A DNA stretch of 25,607 bases. Source: Caedibacter sp052030685 (GTDB lineage: Bacteria; Pseudomonadota; Gammaproteobacteria; Francisellales; Francisellaceae). Within the stretch, counting starts at the first letter, position 1; each line of letters starts with the position of its first letter. The stretch lies in assembly GCF_052030685.1 (NCBI RefSeq), contig NZ_JBQAJM010000030.1:1-25607 (forward strand). Direction: 5' to 3'. Both the position numbers and the translations under genes were made by a program. The notes under the pieces were generated by a model that saw nothing but the letters and a program-made list of their open reading frames with translations, had not been told where the DNA came from and searched no databases. Shown here one piece after another: positions 15,070 to 20,560 of this stretch.

Positions 15070-15096
15070 TTGAAAATACAATTTATTGCATAGAAA
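15070..15096 (+). promoter_or_regulatory. Possible promoter for the small peptide-putP unit
   Basis: TTGAAA (15070-15075) and TAGAAA (15091-15096) are 15 bp apart, shorter than ideal. The start would be near 15103, about 8 bases before GGAGG. Tentative. Confidence 0.3.
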
Positions 15097-15120
15097 ACTT
15101 TAACTTTTTTGGAGGGAATT

Positions 15121-15213
15121 ATGGGATCTTTTGGTTCGTGGGTAGTTATGTTTGTGCCGTTGGTTGTCATTGTTGGTTTGTCTTTGGCAAATTATATTAA
15201 AAATAAACCTTAG
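15121..15213 (+). CDS. 30-aa membrane peptide, putative small accessory subunit of the downstream symporter
   Basis: A 30-codon ORF starts at ATG 15121 and is preceded by GGAGG with 5 bases between, one of the best ribosome binding sites in the window. The peptide begins MGSFGSW, has one hydrophobic helix of about 20 residues (VVMFVPLVVIVGLSLA), then NYIKNKP. This is a one-pass topology with a positive C-terminal end. It lies 102 bp before the PutP-like symporter gene on the same strand. Very small single-helix partners are known beside other secondary transporters, such as MetS with the NSS transporter MetP and small accessory proteins annotated beside SSS symporters. A similar role is inferred from position and shape only; I do not recognise the sequence. 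Confidence 0.65.
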   Translation: MGSFGSWVVMFVPLVVIVGLSLANYIKNKP

Positions 15214-15245
15214 ACAGTAGAGTAAAAGAACATTAAAACAAGGGG

Positions 15246-15270
15246 TAGAAGTAAGGAATTCATACTTCTA
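15246..15270 (+). promoter_or_regulatory. Hairpin between the small peptide gene and putP
   Basis: TAGAAGTA (15246-15253), 9-nt loop, TACTTCTA (15263-15270) is a perfect 8-bp inverted repeat. No T-run follows, so it is not a full terminator. In an mRNA covering both genes it would stand 45 bases before the symporter start and could affect processing, stability or the ratio of the two products. Confidence 0.5.
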
Positions 15271-15315
15271 GGTTATTTGGTCGATATATTGTTTAAAATT
15301 TAAAAGGGGTAGGGG

Positions 15316-16776
15316 ATGACTGTTTTAGTTATTGTATTTGTGCTGTATATCAGCATTATTTTGGGCTTAGGTATTTGCTCGTATTTTTACACAAAAAATC
15401 TGCATGATTATATGTTAGGTGGACGTTCATTAAGTGGACCAATTGCCGCTCTAGGTGCTGGCGCTTCAGATATGAGCTCATGGCTTTTACTTGCGTTACC
15501 CGGAGCGGTGATGCTCAATGGTTTAAACCAGATTTGGTTACCACTTGGCCTATCTTTGGGTGCTTACTTAAACTGGCAGTTTGTCGCTAAGCGTTTGCGT
15601 GTTTACACTGAAGTTGCCAATGATTCAATTACGATTCCATCGTATTTTGAAAATCGCTTTATGGAAAAAAGTGGACTGTTGCGTCTGCTCAGTGCGCTAG
15701 TGATTTTAATCTTTTTTACTTTTTATACCGCATCAGCATTTGTTGCCGGTGGCTTGTTATTTGGCTCAACCTTTAAAATTGATTACACCACAGGACTATA
15801 TATCACTGCATTGATTATTTTGGTTTACACCTGTGTGGGTGGTTTTTTAGCAATCTCATGGATTGATTTTTTCCAAGGTGCTTTGATGTTTATTGCCTTA
15901 ATTATCGTGCCAGTTACTGTTTGGGTGCATATTGGCAGTTTATCTGAAGCGTTGCATACAGTCTCTCAGCAGTCTCCTGTGTATTTAAATGCATTTAAAG
16001 GCACAAGTATTATTGGTGTATTATCACTCTTTGCTTGGGGGTTAGGTTATTTTGGTCAGCCGCATATTTTGGTACGCTTTATGGCAACTAAAAGTGCCAA
16101 AACCATTCCGCAAGCACAATTTATCTGTATGACGTGGATGTGTGTGGCGCTCATTGGTGCGGTATTTACTGGGCTGTTTGGTATTGCATATTACGCACCA
16201 CATACGCTTAAAAACCCAGAAACGGTTTTTATTGTGTTAGCAGAAACATTATTTAATCCATGGGTGGCAGGCGTGTTATTAGCGGCAGTTTTATCCGCAA
16301 CGATGAGTACCGCTTCAGCGCAGCTTCTGGCGTCGTCAAGTGCGGTGGTTGAAGACTTTTATCACAAATTTATTCGACCAAATGCCAAAGCCAATGAAAT
16401 GCTGATTATTAGTCGTGTAATCGTAACGGTTATTGCTATTATTGCGGTGTTATTGGCACTTGATCCTAAGAGCTCGATTTTAAATCTTGTTGGTTATGCT
16501 TGGGCAGGACTGGGTGCATCGTTTGGTCCGATTATTGTGCTATCACTTTTCTGGAAACGTATGAATTTAACAGGTGCTTTTTGTGGTATCGTTGTGGGTG
16601 CATTAACCGTCATTATTTGGCCTTATTTGAAGACTTTTGGTGGCATTTTTGAGTTGTATGAATTGCTTCCAGGCTTTATCTTTGCCTGTATTGCTATCTA
16701 TTTAGGTAGCATATTAAGTAAAGCGCCAAATGATGCCATTTATCAACGTCACCAACAAATGCTGAATCATCTATAA
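15316..16776 (+). CDS. putP: Sodium/solute symporter, PutP-like (probable Na+/proline symporter)
   Basis: A 486-aa inner-membrane protein of the SSS family with about 13 hydrophobic helices. GAGASDMSSWLLLALPGAV (47-65) matches the PutP Na+/proline-binding helix motif. The SSS signature region YTCVGGFLAISWIDFFQG follows near residue 175, and SATMSTASAQLLASSSAVVED near residue 330 is also typical. Length fits PutP (E. coli 502). AGGGG lies immediately upstream of the ATG. It would import proline as nutrient or osmoprotectant; pantothenate or another solute cannot be excluded. The 30-aa membrane peptide gene precedes it. A MITE-like element begins 2 bp after its stop codon, and the stop codon lies in the left target-repeat copy. 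Confidence 0.88.
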   Translation: MTVLVIVFVLYISIILGLGICSYFYTKNLHDYMLGGRSLSGPIAALGAGASDMSSWLLLALPGAVMLNGLNQIWLPLGLSLGAYLNWQFVAKRLRVYTEVANDSITIPSYFENRFMEKSGLLRLLSALVILIFFTFYTASAFVAGGLLFGSTFKIDYTTGLYITALIILVYTCVGGFLAISWIDFFQGALMFIALIIVPVTVWVHIGSLSEALHTVSQQSPVYLNAFKGTSIIGVLSLFAWGLGYFGQPHILVRFMATKSAKTIPQAQFICMTWMCVALIGAVFTGLFGIAYYAPHTLKNPETVFIVLAETLFNPWVAGVLLAAVLSATMSTASAQLLASSSAVVEDFYHKFIRPNAKANEMLIISRVIVTVIAIIAVLLALDPKSSILNLVGYAWAGLGASFGPIIVLSLFWKRMNLTGAFCGIVVGALTVIIWPYLKTFGGIFELYELLPGFIFACIAIYLGSILSKAPNDAIYQRHQQMLNHL

Positions 16777-16778
16777 TG

Positions 16779-16980
16779 TAATGGCACTACCTTTAGGAGG
16801 ATCACTAACCATCCATGGGAGCTTCGCACTGGATCCTCGCGCCATCTTGCCTTACGGATGACAAGTCATAGGATGTCATTGCGAGCATGGATGCGTGGCA
16901 ATCTATTTTGTCAGGGATGGTAGATCTAAGTTCGTTGCAAAGCCTCTATTTACAGGCTACTTCTTAAGGTAGTGACATTA
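16779..16980. mobile_element. MITE-like palindromic element (202 bp)
   Basis: The left end TAATGGCACTACCTTTAGGA and the reverse complement of the right end, TAATGTCACTACCTTAAGAA, form imperfect terminal inverted repeats (17 of 20 match). The element is flanked by ATCTATAATG (16769-16778) and ATCTATGATG (16981-16990), a possible 10-bp target duplication with one change. It carries no ORF. The interior contains a TGTCATTGCGAGC to GCGTGGCAATCT segment (16876-16905) resembling palindromic repeats scattered in many bacterial genomes, and a short AGCCT/AGGCT hairpin. No transposase is present in the window. Confidence 0.65.
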
Positions 16981-17000
16981 ATCTATGATGATGTATATAT

Positions 17001-17033
17001 TAATGGTACTATCTTTAGGATAATCAATAAACC
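17001..17033 (+). repeat. Truncated second copy of the MITE-like left end
   Basis: TAATGGTACTATCTTTAGGA (17001-17020) matches the left end of the 16779 element at 18 of 20 positions. Weaker similarity continues to about 17033. No matching right end follows; hairpin repeat copy B begins at 17044. Confidence 0.6.
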
Positions 17034-17043
17034 CCATCGCTAG

Positions 17044-17096
17044 TACCTCCCTTTGCGGGAGAGGTCGTTGAGTAAAGCTCAACGGGTTGAGGGGTA
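17044..17096 (+). repeat. Hairpin repeat element, copy B
   Basis: A 53-bp relative of the elements at 11511 and 19441. It has the same TACCTC...GGGAGAGGTCG...GAGGGGTA frame, but its central stem is GTTGAG/CTCAAC (17067-17072 and 17078-17083) instead of GTGCAGC/GCTGCAC. Both arms have changed together, keeping the pairing. It ends 1 bp before the queE stop codon. Confidence 0.8.
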
Positions 17097-17097
17097 A

Positions 17098-17868
17098 TTA
17101 AACACCAATTTTGTCATCAAAGGCAATAATATGATCGCGACCGGTGAAGTTAAAACCGTGCATAAGGGCTAGATCAATAATCTTGGGATATGCTTTAATC
17201 ATTTCTTGGCGAGTGCTTCCCGCGGGCATTAAATAAACCTTATGCTTTGGGATATTAAGTGCCTTAATCAAATACTTTATTTCTGCTAGATTCTCATCAC
17301 TGCCATCACACACTGGCTTTAACTGGTAATCATGGTGATAATCAATCATCTGACGCATGGCAGTCAAATTTAAGCTATATTTATTATGTTGATCAATTAG
17401 CTTTTGATCAACAGTAGTGCCTTTAGGTGTTTTTATACCAAGCTTTGGAATACTGTTAGTAAACTTAGGCGATAAGCTCAAAAGATCAATCGGATAATCG
17501 GTTTTTATAAAATGGGATCCTTCGGTTTCTAGTGTTACAAATAGCTTATACTCATGTGACAGATGCATAATTTCATTAATCAGTTTCGGATGCATGGTTG
17601 GCGCACCTCCGGTGAGCATAATTTCTTTGATGTCAGGATGGGCTTTGATCATGTCGATAATATCGTTAAAACAAAATTTGCCTCTATCCGCGTGAATGCT
17701 TGAGTACCATGTATCACACCAACCACCATGTTCACCAAAATGGCAACGATGTGTACAACCCGTGGTGCGAATCGCAAATGAGGGGTGTCCGCGACGTGAT
17801 CCCTCACCTTGCAAACAAGGATAAAGCTCAATAACAGGCAGTGTTTTATGATAATCATTAATGCGCAT
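17098..17868 (-). CDS. queE: 7-carboxy-7-deazaguanine synthase-like radical SAM enzyme
   Basis: QueE rearranges 6-carboxytetrahydropterin to 7-carboxy-7-deazaguanine on the way to preQ0 and queuosine. The 256-aa product starts at ATG 17868, chosen because EL(Y)PCLQGEGSRRG then sits at the usual distance from the N-terminus; an upstream start at 17919 would overlap queD by 62 bp. The start lies 11 bp inside queD. The Fe-S cysteines are Cys38, Cys42 and Cys51 (TGCTHRC, then GGWCDTWY), a CX3CX8C pattern rather than the common CX3CX2C. The SAM-site motif reads LTGGAP (85-90) where the E. coli type has TGGEP. Overall length exceeds E. coli QueE (223). Identification rests on these motifs and the queD/queC neighbours. 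Confidence 0.85.
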   Translation of the reverse strand: MRINDYHKTLPVIELYPCLQGEGSRRGHPSFAIRTTGCTHRCHFGEHGGWCDTWYSSIHADRGKFCFNDIIDMIKAHPDIKEIMLTGGAPTMHPKLINEIMHLSHEYKLFVTLETEGSHFIKTDYPIDLLSLSPKFTNSIPKLGIKTPKGTTVDQKLIDQHNKYSLNLTAMRQMIDYHHDYQLKPVCDGSDENLAEIKYLIKALNIPKHKVYLMPAGSTRQEMIKAYPKIIDLALMHGFNFTGRDHIIAFDDKIGV

Positions 17869-18334
17869 AATCAATCTCAACGGCGCCGAGGTTTTTGTTA
17901 TTCTCCATGACATCAACACGAAATAAGGTTACGCGATTATTGCTATGCTTCTGCACTAAAGGGTTTAAGGTGTTTAATACAAACTCGGCAATGCCCTCAC
18001 AACTAAAATACGGCAAGGTTCGTAACTGCAATAAACCTTGTTGCTCGAGTGCTTTAAATGTCTCAAGTGCCGGATCTTTTTGTGACAGAACAACGGTGTG
18101 ATCAAACATATAATGAAACCATTCTTTAGCGGTCATGCCGTCAATGGTGTGTTTTTTGTCTTTTAGCCAGCCAAAGTCCCAGACCCAGTTATGCTGATCG
18201 AGTGATTTGGCAGCAAAATGTAAGCGAAAGGAAATGGCATAACCATGCAAAAAGCGGCAGTGTGAGTGTTCGGCATTCCACTGGCGAAAGCAAGTGGAAA
18301 AGCCATCAAGATATTTTTCAACTCGATAAATCAT
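17858..18334 (-). CDS. queD: 6-carboxy-5,6,7,8-tetrahydropterin synthase-like protein
   Basis: QueD converts dihydroneopterin triphosphate to 6-carboxytetrahydropterin, the substrate of QueE. The 158-aa protein keeps the PTPS-fold landmarks: the catalytic Cys region EHSHCRFLHGY (22-32; Cys26), WDFGWLK (52-58), FDHT (77-80; His79) and CEGIAE (112-117; Glu113). The usual zinc motif HGH is HGY here (His30, Tyr32). An extra HSH pair (His23, His25) precedes the cysteine with much tighter spacing than in E. coli QueD, so the metal site must be arranged differently. It overlaps queE by 11 bp on the same strand and is divergent from queC, 96 bp away. A divergent PTPS-family function is the alternative. 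Confidence 0.82.
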   Translation of the reverse strand: MIYRVEKYLDGFSTCFRQWNAEHSHCRFLHGYAISFRLHFAAKSLDQHNWVWDFGWLKDKKHTIDGMTAKEWFHYMFDHTVVLSQKDPALETFKALEQQGLLQLRTLPYFSCEGIAEFVLNTLNPLVQKHSNNRVTLFRVDVMENNKNLGAVEIDYAH

Positions 18335-18430
18335 TATGGTATGATACTTTGAATTTTTTCAGCACTATACCACTTGCCAATGGTTTTATAAACTTTTGCG
18401 TTGAAATTAGGGAATGATTTGGAGAATAGA
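18335..18430. promoter_or_regulatory. Divergent queD/queC control region
   Basis: A 96-bp spacer between divergent que genes. For queD a minus-strand extended -10 (TGGTATAGT) with TTTATA 17 bp before it is plausible. TGGTAT and ATACCA form a 6-bp inverted repeat with a 24-bp gap. I see no preQ1 riboswitch-like pseudoknot here. Confidence 0.35.
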
Positions 18431-19270
18431 ATGAATGACGAAATAAAAAAGAATACACAAAATAAATATGCAGTATTGTCGCTTTCAGGTGGTATGGATT
18501 CATCTTCATTGATGTTGCGTTTACTTGCTGATGGCTATGAGGTGACAGCGATTTCATTTGACTATGGTCAAAAGCATAAAGTAGAGCTAGAGAAGGCATT
18601 GAGTCTCACTGATTACTTAAAGCAGCAAGGGCTCAAGGTTAAACATCATGTTATTAGCATAGATGGTTTATCGCAATTATTACATTCAGCACTTATCAGT
18701 GGTGGCGAGGATGTACCAACTGGACATTATCACGAGCGTAATATGCGTCTAACCGTTGTACCAAATCGCAATAAGATATTTAGCTCAATCATTCAAGCGG
18801 CAGCACTATCGATTGCTGAGGCGCAAAATACCGATGTGATTATTGCGATGGGTGTTCATGGTGGAGATCATGCAACCTATCCTGATTGCCGACAGTTATT
18901 CCGAGATAAAGATTATGATGCCTTTATCGCAGGGAATTGGGATGCTGAGAAAGTGACGTATTATTTGCCTTATATTAATAGCAGCAAGACTGATGTATTA
19001 CGCGATGGCATGTGTGCTTGTGAGTCATTGGAATTAAAGTATGAAGAGGTCTATGAAATGACATTCACCTCTTATATCCCCGTGGAGCATGATAATACGA
19101 TTTATAGTGATTATAAATCAGCTTCATCCATTGGGCGTATTGAAGCATTTTTAAATCTAGGATTAAAAGATCCAGCGGTTTATGCTGATGAATTAGGTCC
19201 TGTTAATTGGCAAACAGTGAAAACGCATGTCGAAAAAACGCTTACTGAATTTAAAAAGCAAGAAGTTTAA
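18431..19270 (+). CDS. queC: 7-cyano-7-deazaguanine (preQ0) synthase-like protein without zinc cysteines
   Basis: QueC uses ATP and ammonia to convert 7-carboxy-7-deazaguanine to preQ0. The 279-aa protein (E. coli 231) has the PP-loop LSGGMDSS (18-25), FDYGQKHK (43-50), VPNRN (110-114) and GVHGGDHATYPDCR (141-154), all expected. In canonical QueC the C-terminal zinc site is a Cys followed by CxxCxxC before a conserved Arg. Here the matching positions are Ser214, Asp227, Ser230 and Ser233, with Arg236 retained and the spacing preserved, so no zinc site is formed. ATG 18431 follows GGAG by 6 bases; an upstream in-frame TTG (18401) is rejected. It is divergent from queD-queE. A related PP-loop amidotransferase-like role is the alternative. 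Confidence 0.82.
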   Translation: MNDEIKKNTQNKYAVLSLSGGMDSSSLMLRLLADGYEVTAISFDYGQKHKVELEKALSLTDYLKQQGLKVKHHVISIDGLSQLLHSALISGGEDVPTGHYHERNMRLTVVPNRNKIFSSIIQAAALSIAEAQNTDVIIAMGVHGGDHATYPDCRQLFRDKDYDAFIAGNWDAEKVTYYLPYINSSKTDVLRDGMCACESLELKYEEVYEMTFTSYIPVEHDNTIYSDYKSASSIGRIEAFLNLGLKDPAVYADELGPVNWQTVKTHVEKTLTEFKKQEV

Positions 19271-19306
19271 ATAATAGCCACCGCATCCTGAGCAAACGTA
19301 CCCTGA

Positions 19307-19368
19307 GCGAAGTCAAAGGGTGTATGTCTTTTGTGTTTTGCAATGGCTTCGACGATGCTCAGCCAACG
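19307..19368 (+). repeat. 62-bp direct repeat, copy 1
   Basis: It begins GCGAAGTCAAAGGGTGTATG and ends CAGCCAACG. It differs from copy 2 (19530-19591) at three positions. CTGAGC just at its start and GCTCAG near its end, with GTC.AAG/CTTCGAC inside, can pair as an imperfect hairpin. Confidence 0.9.
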
Positions 19369-19440
19369 GTGGATAGTGCGAGTAATGGGTATAGCTATCG
19401 TGCTTTAGTAATGATATATAATTAAGCTATCAACCGCTAG

Positions 19441-19495
19441 TACCTCTTCCCTTGCGGGAGAGGTCGTGCAGCTTAAGCTGCACGGGTGAGGGGTA
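19441..19495 (+). repeat. Hairpin repeat element, copy C
   Basis: A 55-bp element with stem CCTCTTCCC/GGGAGAGG and the same perfect palindrome GTGCAGCTTAAGCTGCAC (19466-19483) as copy A. It shares CGCTAG immediately upstream with copy B. It lies between the two 62-bp direct repeats. Confidence 0.85.
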
Positions 19496-19529
19496 GTTAA
19501 GTCTTAATTTATACTTCTTTATTACTCAG

Positions 19530-19591
19530 GCGAAGTCGAAGGGTGTATGCCTTTTGTGTTTTGCAATGGCTTCGACGATGCTCAGTCAACG
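19530..19591 (+). repeat. 62-bp direct repeat, copy 2
   Basis: Matches 19307-19368 at 59 of 62 positions. It is followed by a second, diverged right half (GGCTTCGACTGACGCTCAGC, from 19602) whose downstream flank to about 19645 again matches the flank of copy 1. Confidence 0.9.
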
Positions 19592-19666
19592 CTAAGGTGG
19601 CTTCGACTGACGCTCAGCCAACGATGGATAGTGCAAGTGATGGATAAGTTGCTTGAGTAAAATATT

Positions 19667-19693
19667 AAAAACAAAAAAACAAAAAAACAAAAA
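19667..19693 (+). repeat. A-rich 8-bp tandem tract abutting the DUF2797 ribosome binding site
   Basis: Two perfect CAAAAAAA units (19672-19679 and 19680-19687) and a shortened third merge into the Shine-Dalgarno AAAGAG (19691-19696), 6 bases before the ATG. Slippage here would move upstream promoter elements relative to the start. Confidence 0.75.
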
Positions 19694-19702
19694 GAGTATT
19701 GA

Positions 19703-20524
19703 ATGGCTGAATATACTTTGCATCTGCGAAAAATGAAAACCTCACTTGATGGTGATAATAATGCGTGCTATCAATTGCAGGATATCAACATGAATGATTT
19801 ACTGGGTAAAACAATTAAACTAACGTTTTTAAATGAGATAAATTGTGTTGCCTGTGGTCGCTTGACCAAAAAAAGCTTTAGTCAGGGCTATTGTTTCCCT
19901 TGCATGCGTAGCTTACCTGAGTGCGATACTTGTATTATCAAGCCAGAGTTATGTCACTTTCATGAAGGGACATGCCGTGATAGCAGCTGGGGAAGTGAGC
20001 ACTGCATTAAGCCGCATTATATCTATCTGGCAAACACTGCCAAGGCAAAGGTCGGTATCACGCGTCAGAAGAATACGCCCGCACGTTGGATTGATCAAGG
20101 TGCGGTACAAGCTTTACCGATTATTAAGGTCAGTGAACGTTTGTTATCAGGACTGATTGAAACAAGACTTGCTAAACACTTAGCGGATAAAACCAATTGG
20201 CAGACGATGTTAAAAGGGCAACCTGATGCGATTGATTTATTGTCAATAAAAAATGAAGTGCTTTTAGCAGAGCAGGATTTTATTGAATCACTTAAGGCAA
20301 AGTATGGCACGCAAGCGATTGAGTTGATGAATAATGAAGTCATTGATATTCATTATCCTGTGCTTTCATATCCGCAGAAAGTTAGTTCACATAACCTTGA
20401 TAAGAGTCCACTCGTTGAAGGTACGCTATTGGGCATCAAAGGGCAATATATTATCTTAGATACAGGGGTAATGAATATGCGTAAGTTTGCTGGCTATAAA
20501 TGCCGTTTAATAGCGAATGCGTAA
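19703..20524 (+). CDS. DUF2797 family Cys-rich protein
   Basis: A 273-aa cytosolic protein of unknown function. Residues 48-101 contain ten-cysteine-type zinc binding: CVAC (48-51), CFPC (64-67), CDTC (74-77), then Cys84, Cys91 and Cys101. HYIYLANTAKAKVGIT and TPARWIDQGA (105-134) resemble a GIY-YIG-like fold, which is the DUF2797 core. The C-terminal half (to 270) has KGQYIILDTGVMNMRKFAGY, also typical. Family placement is from memory of these motifs. The start is fixed by AAAGAG 6 bases upstream. It follows a repeat-rich spacer and precedes a TIGR01777 gene by 36 bp, probably cotranscribed. A nucleic-acid role is plausible but unproved. Confidence 0.78.
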   Translation: MAEYTLHLRKMKTSLDGDNNACYQLQDINMNDLLGKTIKLTFLNEINCVACGRLTKKSFSQGYCFPCMRSLPECDTCIIKPELCHFHEGTCRDSSWGSEHCIKPHYIYLANTAKAKVGITRQKNTPARWIDQGAVQALPIIKVSERLLSGLIETRLAKHLADKTNWQTMLKGQPDAIDLLSIKNEVLLAEQDFIESLKAKYGTQAIELMNNEVIDIHYPVLSYPQKVSSHNLDKSPLVEGTLLGIKGQYIILDTGVMNMRKFAGYKCRLIANA

Positions 20525-20560
20525 CTTAGGTAAATAACAACAATTAGCAAGGAGCGTGTT

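Larger units (their letters stand above)
16777..17097. other. Gene-free repeat island between putP and queE
   Basis: This 321-bp spacer between convergent genes is almost entirely repeat: the MITE-like element, a truncated copy of its left end, and hairpin element copy B. I see no ORF with a ribosome binding site in it. Confidence 0.8.
19271..19702. other. Repeat-rich spacer between queC and the DUF2797 gene
   Basis: This 432-bp region holds two near-identical 62-bp direct repeats, hairpin element copy C between them, a partial third repeat half (about 19600-19645), and an A-rich 8-bp tandem tract just ahead of the next gene. No convincing ORF is seen. Confidence 0.8.

Noticed and set aside
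14964..15170. 68-codon minus-strand frame opposite the 30-aa peptide
   Set aside because: It has no ribosome binding site and mirrors the hydrophobic plus-strand peptide; its Lys/Thr/Pro-rich start looks like a shadow frame.
16779..17096. Reading the spacer hairpins as the putP terminator
   Set aside because: None of the hairpins is followed by a T-run; the terminal inverted repeats and flanking repeats fit a mobile element better.
17869..17919. Upstream start for queE, 17 residues longer
   Set aside because: It would overlap queD by 62 bp, and the added residues do not resemble QueE N-termini.
18335..18430. Possible preQ1 riboswitch before queC or queD
   Set aside because: I could find no compact hairpin plus A-rich tail able to form the class I pseudoknot, and the leaders are too short for class II.
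18401..18430. Upstream TTG start for queC
   Set aside because: ATG at 18431 has GGAG at ideal distance; the TTG has none.
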